Source: DATEZO01 sp035255485
Lineage (GTDB): Bacteria > Pseudomonadota > Gammaproteobacteria > Burkholderiales > Burkholderiaceae_D
NCBI GenBank assembly: GCA_035255485.1
Contig: DATEZO010000048.1
Location: 1 to 10,295, forward strand
Direction of reading: 5' to 3'
DNA: 10,295 bases
This document shows, piece by piece, positions 1 to 6,743 of the stretch. The number at the start of each line of letters is the position of its first letter. The first letter of the stretch is position 1. The notes below the pieces were generated by a model, which ran no database searches, was not told the DNA's origin, and worked only from the letters and a program-made list of their open reading frames with translations. The position numbers and the translations under genes are program-made.

Positions 1-1751
1 TGCAATGCATGCGCGGTCAATGCAACGATTGGCCTGGTGTATCCGCGATTGCGTTTCAGTTCGCGGGTAGCGGCATAACCATCCACCACCGGCATCATCA
101 TGTCCATCAGCACCAGGTCGATATCGTCATGCCGTTCCAGAAAATTCAAGGCTTCTTCGCCATTTTTGCTGGTTGCCGTTTCCAGTCCCATTTCCTCAAG
201 CAAACTGCACATTGCATAAATATTGCGGATGTCATCATCGACCACCAGCACCCGTTTTCCGGGAGGTAAGGCGATGGCATTCTCTGCCATGAATGGTATG
301 CTCGGCGGCAATGCCTGCGGGGCATTTGATGGATCTGCCTTTGCACTTGCATGCGACAGCAGAGGCGTATGCGTCGATATTGTCGGGGGAGTAGACCACG
401 CCGGCTCGACTTCGTTCTCGACTACCGGCTCGGAAAAAAGTGATTCTTTCTCACGCCCCGCCCCGCCGCACGCCTGGCTGCCGGCATGCGGCTCGTCTTC
501 CGCTTCGAGCAAATATTCAGCCGCTTCTTTCCGCCGGTTGATGACAGGGAGATACAAGGTAAAGGTGCTGCCGCGTCCCAGTTCGCTCGCGACGTCAATC
601 TTGCCGCCGAGCAGGTCTGCAAGTTGCCGCGAGATCGTCAGCCCGAGGCCGGTGCCGCCAAAGCGACGGCTGATCGACCCGTCCACCTGCCGGAATGCCT
701 CGAAAATCAGTGCATGCTTGTCCGGTTCTATGCCAAGCCCTGTATCGCACACCGATATCGCAAGCACCCCGTCGCCTGCGTTCAGCGCATCGGGGACTTG
801 CTGCGGTGTAAAAAAGCGAATGCGGATCGCCCCCGAATTGGTGAATTTGAGCGCATTCGAAAACAGGTTGCGAATGATCTGAAAGATGCGCTGATGATCG
901 CTCTGGATCTCCGATGCCGTATCGCTTTCGACGTCAACCGTAAATTCCAGCCTTTTTGTTTCAGCCAATGGGTGGAATGTGTGTTCCACGCTCTCGGCGA
1001 AGTCGGTGACAATCACTTTCTCGGTCATCACCGTCATGCGCCCGGCCTCGATCTTCGACAGATCGAGAATGTCGTTGATCAGCGCCAGCAAGTCGCATCC
1101 GCAACGATGAATGATATCCGCATGCGCCTTCTGCTTTGGCGTAAGATTGCCTGGCAGATTGACAGACAGTTGTTCGCTCAAAATCAGGATGCTGTTGAGC
1201 GGCGTGCGCAATTCATGCGACATGTTGGCGAGAAACTCGGATTTGTAACGGCTGGCCGCCGCGATCTGCTCGTTCTTTTCCCTGAGCCGTGCTTCCGCTG
1301 CCTTGCGCTCGCTGATATCGATGATCGAGCTCAGGATCAGCAAGCCGCTTTCAGTGTGGATCGGATTAAGCCCGATCTCGACCGGAATATCTTTTCCGCT
1401 TTTGGTGCGGGCAAACAGATCGCGTCCCGCACCCATCGGACGCATGCTGGGGGCCGCGGCAAAATTGCCGCGCAACGCAGGATGTTGTGGACGGAACCGT
1501 TCCGGAAGCAGCATATCGACCGATTGACCCAGCAGCTCATCGCGCGCGTAGCCGAACAGTTTTTCGACCTGCCTGTTCACCAGTTCAATCCGGCCGTCGT
1601 CATTGGTAACGACTATTGCACTCGGCGACGCTTCTACAACCAAACGAAACCGCTCTTCGCTCAACGGGGTCTGGTGAGAGACTTCATCTGTTATTTTCTG
1701 GCTGTGTCTTTGCTTTTGGGGGCTGACTGGCCGCAAGTGAAAGTTCTTCAG
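1..1751 (-). CDS. Hybrid sensor histidine kinase, PAS-HisKA-HATPase-REC (C-terminus beyond window)
   Basis: This is a two-component hybrid kinase, open to the left edge of the window; 583 codons are visible. From the proposed start there is a PAS domain at about residues 30-145, a short linker, then HisKA with H-box FLANMSHELRTPLN (phospho-acceptor His179). The HATPase domain has an N-box with Asn299, G1 CDTGLGI (335-341) and G2 GGTGLG (365-370). A low-complexity Pro/Ala/Glu-rich linker (about 405-497) leads to a receiver domain with acidic pocket DDD (505-507), phospho-acceptor Asp550 in LVLMDMMMP, and the ALTAH segment just before the edge. More receiver or Hpt domains may follow outside. 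No transmembrane segment or signal peptide is present, so the protein is probably cytoplasmic; the ligand is unknown. The frame opens at a TGA at 1791-1793 and has no ATG before residue 80. CTG at 1751 is chosen because AGGAG lies 6 nt upstream; TTG at 1736 is the alternative. Domain calls are firm, the start is not. Confidence 0.93.
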   Translation of the reverse strand, partial: MKNFHLRPVSPQKQRHSQKITDEVSHQTPLSEERFRLVVEASPSAIVVTNDDGRIELVNRQVEKLFGYARDELLGQSVDMLLPERFRPQHPALRGNFAAAPSMRPMGAGRDLFARTKSGKDIPVEIGLNPIHTESGLLILSSIIDISERKAAEARLREKNEQIAAASRYKSEFLANMSHELRTPLNSILILSEQLSVNLPGNLTPKQKAHADIIHRCGCDLLALINDILDLSKIEAGRMTVMTEKVIVTDFAESVEHTFHPLAETKRLEFTVDVESDTASEIQSDHQRIFQIIRNLFSNALKFTNSGAIRIRFFTPQQVPDALNAGDGVLAISVCDTGLGIEPDKHALIFEAFRQVDGSISRRFGGTGLGLTISRQLADLLGGKIDVASELGRGSTFTLYLPVINRRKEAAEYLLEAEDEPHAGSQACGGAGREKESLFSEPVVENEVEPAWSTPPTISTHTPLLSHASAKADPSNAPQALPPSIPFMAENAIALPPGKRVLVVDDDIRNIYAMCSLLEEMGLETATSKNGEEALNFLERHDDIDLVLMDMMMPVVDGYAATRELKRNRGYTRPIVALTAHAL

Positions 1752-1757
1752 GGTATT

Positions 1758-1762
1758 CTCCT
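1758..1762 (-). promoter_or_regulatory. Shine-Dalgarno that decides the kinase start (AGGAG, 6 nt before CTG)
   Basis: Read on the minus strand, AGGAG is followed by a 6-nt spacer and CTG AAG AAC, in the kinase frame. No ATG or GTG exists in frame between the upstream stop and well inside the PAS domain. This ribosome binding site is therefore the best argument for a non-canonical CTG start. Confidence 0.45.
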
Positions 1763-1843
1763 GGTCATTCTTTACTGATGCTGATGTGGCTCAAAAGCAA
1801 TCCTTGCCGGCATTGAAATGGGCAATCGATACGCGGCAAAATC

Positions 1844-1849
1844 ATTATA
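1844..1849 (-). promoter_or_regulatory. Possible -10 box (TATAAT) for the kinase gene
   Basis: The minus strand reads a perfect TATAAT about 90 nt upstream of the proposed kinase start, in the non-coding divergent region. No good -35 hexamer lies 16-18 bp upstream (the sequence there is near AAAGCA), and there is no extended TG motif. If real, the promoter probably needs an activator. This is a consensus match only. Confidence 0.35.
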
Positions 1850-2003
1850 GTCCGATAGAAAAAATCTGCTTTCTGCGCTGGAATGACGTGCCTGTAGGCA
1901 ATATCCGGATCGGTTACCATTGCGCTCAAAAGGGAGCAGCATTGCGCTTCATGACCCTGTCCGGCATCGCATCAATCGCTGAAAATGTAATACCATTGCC
2001 GGC

Positions 2004-2026
2004 GCTTCGATGCATGCAATCGAAGC
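2004..2026. repeat. Perfect 8-bp inverted repeat upstream of folA
   Basis: The arms GCTTCGAT and ATCGAAGC are exact reverse complements, separated by GCATGCA. No T-run follows on either strand, and the flanking genes point away from each other, so it is not a terminator for either. It could be an operator or a 5'-UTR hairpin about 75 bp before the folA start. Confidence 0.5.
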
Positions 2027-2098
2027 AACGATCCAAACGGCGCCATGCGATATTCATTACCGTATCGCATCGCCGCATCACACAGGACTTTACCTATC

Positions 2099-2581
2099 AT
2101 GCCAGCACATTTCACCATCGTCGTGGCTATCGATATGCGCGGCGGCATCGGCATCGGCAACCTGCTGCCGTGGCGCTTGCCGGAGGATCTGGCGCACTTC
2201 AAGCGCACAACCTCCGGCCATCCCATCATCATGGGGCGCAAGACTTTCGATTCGATCGGCCGCCCGCTGCCGAACCGGCGCAACATTGTCATCACGCGCA
2301 ATCCGGACTGGCATCACGCAGGAGTGGAAACGGCTGCATCGCTGGAGGCAGCCGCCGCATTGGTCGGCGATGCGGCGGCATTCATCATTGGCGGCGCCCA
2401 ACTGTATGCGCAGGCGCTGCCGGTTACCAGCCGGTTGATCGTGACCGAGATCGAGAAGACATTTGACTGCGACACCTTTTTTCCACCGATCGATTCACGG
2501 CAGTGGCATGAAAAATCCCGGGAAAGACACCACTCCGAATCAAACGGATTCGACTATGCTTTTGTCGTTTATGAAAAATAA
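2099..2581 (+). CDS. folA: Dihydrofolate reductase
   Basis: FolA reduces dihydrofolate to tetrahydrofolate with NADPH in the cytoplasm, regenerating the cofactor used by thymidylate synthase and one-carbon metabolism; it is the trimethoprim target. The 160 residues match the usual length of 155-170. Visible landmarks include LPWRLPEDLAHFK, with Trp25, catalytic Asp30 (Asp27 in E. coli) and Phe34. IIMGRKTFDSIGRPLP carries Thr49 and the NADPH-binding GRK, and Arg60 matches the folate-carboxylate arginine Arg57. IIGGAQLY (96-103) is the conserved cofactor glycine pair, and Thr116 corresponds to Thr113. An in-frame ATG at 2045 would add 18 residues with no family similarity; ATG 2099 is preferred because IVVAIDMRGGIG then begins as in the family and AGGA lies about 11 nt upstream. 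The common thyA neighbour is absent here; the adjacent kinase gene is divergent. All key residues are intact. Confidence 0.97.
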   Translation: MPAHFTIVVAIDMRGGIGIGNLLPWRLPEDLAHFKRTTSGHPIIMGRKTFDSIGRPLPNRRNIVITRNPDWHHAGVETAASLEAAAALVGDAAAFIIGGAQLYAQALPVTSRLIVTEIEKTFDCDTFFPPIDSRQWHEKSRERHHSESNGFDYAFVVYEK

Positions 2582-2783
2582 CGGCTTTTTCAATCCATGC
2601 TGCGTCATGCCCCCCTTCAGTAAAAAGGAGCCGTATCGCTATCGCCTTCGCCAAAACGCCTCGGCTGCACCGTGCGATAAAGAATAAGAATCCCGGGATA
2701 TCCGCATGTTTTGATATCAATTCAATTTCGCGATACCCATTAAAAGAGCCTGGATCACCCCAAAAAAACAGGCAGCGATTTTC

Positions 2784-2803
2784 TCGCATATCATTCGCAT
2801 ATC
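2784..2803 (+). repeat. Tandem direct repeat TCGCATATC x2, 11-bp period
   Basis: TCGCATATC occurs at 2784-2792 and again at 2795-2803. The period is about one helical turn, so a regulator could contact both copies on the same face. The repeat lies 85-104 bp upstream of the decarboxylase start. Its function is inferred from position only. Confidence 0.4.
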
Positions 2804-2847
2804 TGCGAAAATTCCGCTTTCCCGTTTTCGGCGCGCAAGCTCTCCCG

Positions 2848-2865
2848 CCCAGGCGTCTCCCAGGC
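2848..2865 (+). repeat. Direct repeat CCCAGGC x2, 11-bp period, in the decarboxylase leader
   Basis: CCCAGGC is found at 2848-2854 and 2859-2865, separated by GTCT, directly before the ribosome binding site region. It has the same 11-bp period as the repeat at 2784-2803 but a different sequence. It may be chance in a C-rich stretch. Confidence 0.3.
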
Positions 2866-2887
2866 AATTCCTTTCATTGGAGACCTC

Positions 2888-5137
2888 ATGAAATTCCGCT
2901 TCCCGATCGTCATCATTGACGAAGACTTCCGCTCCGAGAATACTTCCGGCCTGGGTATCCGCGCGCTGGCTGACGCGATGGAAAATGAAGGCATGGAAGT
3001 TCTGGGCGTGACCAGTTATGGCGATTTGAGCCAGTTCGCGCAACAGCAATCGCGCGCCTCCGCCTTCATCCTGTCGATCGATGACGAGGAATTCGGCGGC
3101 GGCTCATCGGAAGAAACCGATATCGCACTCAAATCGCTGCGCGCCTTCGTCGAGGAAATCCGGCACAAGAACGCCGATATTCCGATTTACCTGTACGGTG
3201 AAACCCGCACCTCGCGCCATATTCCAAACAATATCCTGCGCGAACTGCACGGCTTCATTCACATGTTCGAGGATACGCCCGAGTTCGTCGCGCGCCATAT
3301 CATCCGCGAGGCAAAGGCTTACCTCGACGGCCTGTCGCCGCCATTCTTCCGGGCACTGGTGCATTACGCCAACGACGGCTCGTATTCCTGGCATTGCCCG
3401 GGACATTCGGGCGGGGTCGCCTTCCTGAAGTCGCCGATCGGCCAGATGTTCCACCAGTTCTTCGGTGAAAACATGCTGCGCGCCGATGTCTGCAATGCGG
3501 TCGAGGAACTGGGTCAGTTGCTCGATCATACCGGCCCGGTGGCCGCTTCCGAACGCAACGCCGCGCGCATTTTCAACGCCGACCATTGCTATTTTGTCAC
3601 CAACGGCACCTCGACCTCGAACAAGATGGTTTGGCACTCCACGGTGGCGCCCGGCGATATCGTGGTGGTGGATCGCAATTGCCATAAATCGATCCTGCAT
3701 TCGATCATCATGACTGGCGCGATTCCGGTGTTCCTGATGCCGACCCGCAATCATCTCGGCATCATCGGCCCGATTCCGCTGGACGAATTCAAGCCGGAAA
3801 GCATCCAGAGAAAAATCGAGGCCAATCCGTTTGCGCGTGAAGCAAAAAACAAGAAGCCCCGGATCCTGACGATTACGCAATCAACCTACGACGGCGTGAT
3901 CTACAACGTCGAAACCCTCAAGCAGATGCTCGATGGCCGGATCGACACGCTGCACTTTGACGAGGCATGGCTACCGCATGCGACTTTCCATGAGCTCTAC
4001 AAGGACATGCATGCGATCGGCAAGGACCGTCCGCGTGCCAGGGAATCGCTGATTTTTTCGACGCAATCGACACACAAGCTACTGGCCGGCCTGTCGCAGG
4101 CATCGCAAATCCTGGTGCGCGAGTCCGAAACGGTCAAGCTTGACCAGGACACCTTCAATGAAGCCTACCTGATGCATACTTCGACCTCGCCGCAATACGC
4201 GATCATCGCTTCCTGCGATGTCGCCGCCGCGATGATGGAAGCGCCCGGTGGCACTGCGCTGGTGGAGGAAAGCATCCTGGAAGCACTCGATTTTCGCCGC
4301 GCCATGCGCAAGGTCGATCAGGAATGGGGCCAGGACTGGTGGTTCCAGGTATGGGGACCGGAGCATCTGTGCGAGGACGGTATCGGCTCGCAGCAGGACT
4401 GGATGATCAATGCCGAAGACAACTGGCATGGCTTCGGCAATCTGGCGCCCGGCTTCAACATGCTGGACCCGATCAAGGCCACGATCGTGACACCGGGGTT
4501 GTCGCTGGACGGCAAGTTCGGCGCCAGCGGCATCCCCGCATCCATCGTCACCAAATATCTTGCCGAGCATGGCGTGATTGTCGAAAAGGCCGGACTGTAT
4601 TCCTTTTTCATCATGTTCACCATCGGCATTACCAAGGGCCGCTGGAACACGCTGCTGACCGCGCTGCAGCAGTTCAAGGATGACTACGACAAGAACCAGC
4701 CGATCTGGCGCATCCTGCCCGAATTCGCTGCCCGCAACCCGCGTTATGAGCGCATCGGCCTGGCCGACCTGTGTCACCAGATCCACGACATGTACAAGGC
4801 GTACGACGTCGCGCGCCTGACCACGGAAATGTATTTGTCCGATATGCAGCCGGCCATGAAGCCGTCGGATGCTTTTGCAAAGATGGCACACCGCGAAATC
4901 GAACGCGTCGCGATCGACGAACTGGAAGGTCGCGTCACCGCGATCCTGTTGACGCCTTACCCGCCGGGCATTCCGCTCCTGATCCCGGGTGAGCGCTTCA
5001 ACAAAACCATCGTCGATTACCTGCGCTTTGCGCGGGACTTCAACGAGAAATTCCCGGGCTTCGAAACCGACGTACATGGCCTGGTAACGCAAGATGTCGG
5101 CGGCAGACGCGGTTATTATGTAGACTGCGTCAAATAA
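2888..5137 (+). CDS. PLP-dependent Orn/Lys/Arg decarboxylase (fold type I)
   Basis: This is a cytoplasmic decarboxylase that removes CO2 from a basic amino acid, consuming a proton and yielding a polyamine or agmatine. The 749 residues are close to AdiA (about 755) and longer than CadA (715). An N-terminal receiver-like wing domain (about 1-125) begins with FPIVIIDEDF. The PLP core carries HCPGHSGG (169-176), RNCHKS (263-268), FDEAW (357-361, Asp358 toward the PLP ring nitrogen) and STQSTHKLL with Schiff-base Lys397. The C-terminal domain holds YPPGIPLLIPGE (691-702). All catalytic motifs are intact. The start is ATG 2888 with GGAG about 7 nt upstream. Substrate cannot be settled by eye: the STQSTHK loop resembles lysine enzymes and the length resembles arginine enzymes. 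Since betaproteobacteria make putrescine and 2-hydroxyputrescine, ornithine is also plausible. The gene is monocistronic or weakly linked to the carbonic anhydrase gene, because a strong terminator follows. Confidence 0.95.
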   Translation: MKFRFPIVIIDEDFRSENTSGLGIRALADAMENEGMEVLGVTSYGDLSQFAQQQSRASAFILSIDDEEFGGGSSEETDIALKSLRAFVEEIRHKNADIPIYLYGETRTSRHIPNNILRELHGFIHMFEDTPEFVARHIIREAKAYLDGLSPPFFRALVHYANDGSYSWHCPGHSGGVAFLKSPIGQMFHQFFGENMLRADVCNAVEELGQLLDHTGPVAASERNAARIFNADHCYFVTNGTSTSNKMVWHSTVAPGDIVVVDRNCHKSILHSIIMTGAIPVFLMPTRNHLGIIGPIPLDEFKPESIQRKIEANPFAREAKNKKPRILTITQSTYDGVIYNVETLKQMLDGRIDTLHFDEAWLPHATFHELYKDMHAIGKDRPRARESLIFSTQSTHKLLAGLSQASQILVRESETVKLDQDTFNEAYLMHTSTSPQYAIIASCDVAAAMMEAPGGTALVEESILEALDFRRAMRKVDQEWGQDWWFQVWGPEHLCEDGIGSQQDWMINAEDNWHGFGNLAPGFNMLDPIKATIVTPGLSLDGKFGASGIPASIVTKYLAEHGVIVEKAGLYSFFIMFTIGITKGRWNTLLTALQQFKDDYDKNQPIWRILPEFAARNPRYERIGLADLCHQIHDMYKAYDVARLTTEMYLSDMQPAMKPSDAFAKMAHREIERVAIDELEGRVTAILLTPYPPGIPLLIPGERFNKTIVDYLRFARDFNEKFPGFETDVHGLVTQDVGGRRGYYVDCVK

Positions 5138-5142
5138 AAATC

Positions 5143-5168
5143 AAAGGCGCCCATAAGGCGCCTTTTTT
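5143..5168 (+). terminator. Strong intrinsic terminator after the decarboxylase gene
   Basis: The stem AAAGGCGCC / GGCGCCTTT is perfect (9 bp) with loop CATAA, and six T residues run from 5163 to 5168. It begins 6 nt after the TAA stop. This is a textbook Rho-independent terminator on the plus strand. Confidence 0.93.
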
Positions 5169-5171
5169 CTG

Positions 5172-5186
5172 CCGGTAACACACCGG
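5172..5186 (+). repeat. Small inverted repeat between the terminator and the carbonic anhydrase RBS
   Basis: CCGGT and ACCGG pair around the loop AACAC. It is short (5 bp) and lacks a T-run, so it is not a terminator. It would form a leader hairpin just upstream of the GGAGG of the next gene. Confidence 0.35.
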
Positions 5187-5203
5187 ATTCACTGGAGGAA
5201 ATC

Positions 5204-5824
5204 ATGATCCCTGCGCGCGAAGCACTCGAACGTCTGCGTGAAGGAAACCGTCGTTTCGTCGCCGAAATCAAGAACCATGCATCCAACTCCGGCCATGCGC
5301 GACGCATTGAACTGACCGCCGGACAGGAGCCGTTTGCCATCATTCTCGGTTGTTCCGATTCACGCGTGCCGGCCGAACTGGTATTCGACCAGGGCCTGGG
5401 GGATCTGTTCGTGATCCGGGTCGCTGGCAACATCGTCGCACCCTCGCAGATCGGCAGCGTTGAGTTTGCCGCTGGCCAGTTCAGCACGCGGCTGGTGGTG
5501 GTGCTCGGCCACACCAATTGCGGCGCGATCACCGCCACACTGGATGAGTTGCGCCGCCCGACCGCAAACCAGTCACGCAACCTGCGTTCGATCGTGGATC
5601 GGGTACGCCCGTCAGTCGAAACACTATTGGAAACCGACCTCAGGAACGATCCGCATGCACTGATACACCAGGCCGTGCGCGCCAACATTCGTGCCTCCGC
5701 AAACCAGTTGCGGCACGGCTCCGAAATTCTCGAAAACCTGATTCAGAATGAGGGACTAATGGTGGTCGGTGCGGAATATTCCCTAGAAACGGGAGAAGTG
5801 GAATTTTTCGACGCAGTCCCGTAA
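5204..5824 (+). CDS. Beta-class carbonic anhydrase
   Basis: A cytoplasmic zinc enzyme interconverting CO2 and bicarbonate. The 206 residues fit the beta class. Zinc ligands are Cys50, His103 and Cys106, in ILGCSDSRVP and VLGHTNCGAI; the catalytic Asp52-Arg54 dyad is present. IRVAGNIV (71-78) and SVEFAA (85-90) are further family signatures. The C-terminus LMVVGAEYSLETGEVEFF is typical. ATG 5204 is preceded by a good ribosome binding site, GGAGG, within ACTGGAGGAAATC. The gene lies 66 bp behind the decarboxylase and its terminator. There is little room for a full promoter between the terminator and the ribosome binding site, so expression may depend on readthrough or on a promoter inside the preceding coding sequence. 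It could buffer CO2 from the decarboxylase (inferred), or supply bicarbonate for carboxylases, the usual essential role of such enzymes in air. Confidence 0.95.
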   Translation: MIPAREALERLREGNRRFVAEIKNHASNSGHARRIELTAGQEPFAIILGCSDSRVPAELVFDQGLGDLFVIRVAGNIVAPSQIGSVEFAAGQFSTRLVVVLGHTNCGAITATLDELRRPTANQSRNLRSIVDRVRPSVETLLETDLRNDPHALIHQAVRANIRASANQLRHGSEILENLIQNEGLMVVGAEYSLETGEVEFFDAVP

Positions 5825-5870
5825 GGCCGCAGCGGCTTTAACAGCCTTCATTACGGATACGCCGGAAAGC

Positions 5871-5900
5871 TTCAGTCTTTCGCGAATAACGAAAACTGAA
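5871..5900. terminator. Possible weak bidirectional terminator between convergent genes
   Basis: TTCAGT-C-TTTCG pairs with CGAAA-ACTGAA with one bulged C and a 7-nt loop. It sits between the ends of the carbonic anhydrase gene and dcd, which converge. It is A/T-rich and only short T stretches flank it, so it is a weak candidate. Confidence 0.35.
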
Positions 5901-5947
5901 ATTTCCCGGCGCACTCAGAATAACAAACCCGGTACTACTCTGACCCA

Positions 5948-6514
5948 TCAGGTTTTCGGCAATGTCACGCCGCGTTGCCCCTGATACTTGCCTCCGCGAT
6001 CCTTGTACGAAGTCTCGCATACTTCATCGCTCTCAAAGAACAAGACCTGCGCGCAACCCTCGCCCGCATAAATCTTTGCCGGCAGTGGCGTGGTGTTGGA
6101 AAACTCCAGCGTGACATAGCCTTCCCATTCCGGCTCGAACGGCGTCACATTAACAATGATGCCGCAACGCGCGTAGGTCGATTTGCCCAGACAGATGGTG
6201 AGCACGCTGCGCGGAATGCGGAAGTACTCCACCGTACGCGCCAGCGCGAAGGAGTTTGGCGGAATGATGCAGACATCGCCCTTGAAATCGACAAAGGATT
6301 TTTCATCGAAATTTTTCGGATCGACGATCGTGCTGTTGATGTTGGTGAATATCTTGAATTCGTTGGCGCAGCGAATATCGTAGCCATACGATGAAGTGCC
6401 ATAGCTGACGATTTTCTGGCCATCGACATGGCGCACCTGGCCGGCTTCGAAGGGCTCGATCATGCCCTGTTCCTGCGCCATGCGCCGGATCCACTTGTCG
6501 GATTTAATACTCAT
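5948..6514 (-). CDS. dcd: dCTP deaminase
   Basis: Dcd converts dCTP to dUTP, the main route to dUMP for thymidylate synthesis, as a cytoplasmic homotrimer. The 188 residues match the standard betaproteobacterial form. SSYGYDIRC (41-49) is a family signature, and GKSTYARCGI (110-119) holds Ser112 and Arg116, which line the nucleotide site. VTLEFSN (134-140) carries Glu137, corresponding to the E. coli catalytic base Glu138. The C-terminus KYQGQRGVTLPKT is the conserved flexible lid. An in-frame ATG at 6547 would add 11 unrelated residues; ATG 6514 is preferred because MSIKSDKWIRRMA is the usual N-terminus, although no strong Shine-Dalgarno precedes it. The gene converges on the carbonic anhydrase gene and lies about 230 bp downstream of the oxidoreductase gene on the same strand. 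It supplies substrate to the pathway that folA serves. Confidence 0.97.
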   Translation of the reverse strand: MSIKSDKWIRRMAQEQGMIEPFEAGQVRHVDGQKIVSYGTSSYGYDIRCANEFKIFTNINSTIVDPKNFDEKSFVDFKGDVCIIPPNSFALARTVEYFRIPRSVLTICLGKSTYARCGIIVNVTPFEPEWEGYVTLEFSNTTPLPAKIYAGEGCAQVLFFESDEVCETSYKDRGGKYQGQRGVTLPKT

Positions 6515-6743
6515 TGTTTTCGCGGAAAGTTGATTAGGGAAATGCATTGCAGCATCAGGGAACCGGACGTCGAGAAGATCATCCAGATAAACGATCCTTC
6601 CTGACGACAGCCCGGCCCTTATGACGCTTGATGCCGATTCCCCGCGATTTTACGCGAAAACTTTCCCGCAGCCAGTGTTTTGAAGCGAAGCAAGACCGAT
6701 CCGGCCAAGAGGATCCACAAGCTGGGAAATATTGCCGAAATAA
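6515..6743 (-). other. Upstream region of dcd, with a possible -10 box
   Basis: No gene is seen in this 229-bp gap. On the minus strand TAAAAT (6647-6652) has CTGGCT 17 bp upstream, a weak -35 match (3 of 6), about 130 nt before the dcd start. No intrinsic terminator was found after the oxidoreductase stop at 6744, so readthrough into dcd is possible. Confidence 0.3.

Larger units (their letters stand above)
1752..2098. other. Divergent intergenic region between the kinase gene and folA
   Basis: About 350 bp without a convincing gene. The open frames here are unsupported by a ribosome binding site or a recognisable protein and run into folA in the wrong frame. It holds a candidate kinase -10 box (1844-1849), a hairpin-forming inverted repeat (2004-2026) and, by position, the folA promoter, for which no clear sigma-70 match was found. 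Confidence 0.6.
2582..2887. other. Intergenic region between folA and the decarboxylase gene
   Basis: About 300 bp with no supportable gene on either strand; the open frames are overlaps of folA or the decarboxylase. No GC-rich stem with a T-run was seen after folA, only a weak A/T stem around its stop. The downstream half carries two short direct repeats of 11-bp period (2784-2803 and 2848-2865) that may belong to the decarboxylase leader. A TTGATATCAA palindrome sits at 2711-2720. No convincing -35/-10 pair was found. Confidence 0.6.

Noticed and set aside
486..1778. A 430-codon open frame on the plus strand
   Set aside because: It lies antisense to the hybrid kinase, whose H-box, N-box, G-boxes and receiver motifs are unmistakable on the minus strand. 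The plus-strand translation has no recognisable domain.
1786..2466. A 226-codon plus-strand frame covering the intergenic region and most of folA
   Set aside because: It is out of frame with DHFR, its N-terminal part has no ribosome binding site, and its C-terminal part is low-complexity Arg/His/Gly typical of a shadow frame.
2573..2591. GAAAAA/TTTTTC stem around the folA stop as a terminator
   Set aside because: The stem is only A/T pairs plus one G-C with no GC-rich core, and it overlaps the coding end.
2711..2725. TTGATATCAATTCAA as a second FNR-type site
   Set aside because: The half-sites TTGAT and TTCAA are separated by 5 bp, or 0 bp if ATCAA is used, not the required 4 bp, and no fitting -10 box follows.
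2424..2867. A 147-codon minus-strand frame in the folA-decarboxylase gap
   Set aside because: It overlaps the folA 3' end, has no recognisable domain and no clear ribosome binding site.
3104..3880. A 258-codon minus-strand frame, and a 337-codon one at 4079-5092
   Set aside because: Both are antisense shadows of the decarboxylase, without ribosome binding sites or recognisable motifs; long antisense frames are expected in codon-biased GC-rich genes.
5823..5839. Hairpin at the carbonic anhydrase stop codon (GCC/GGC core)
   Set aside because: The stem is short with a wobble pair and there is no T-run, so it does not stand as a terminator.
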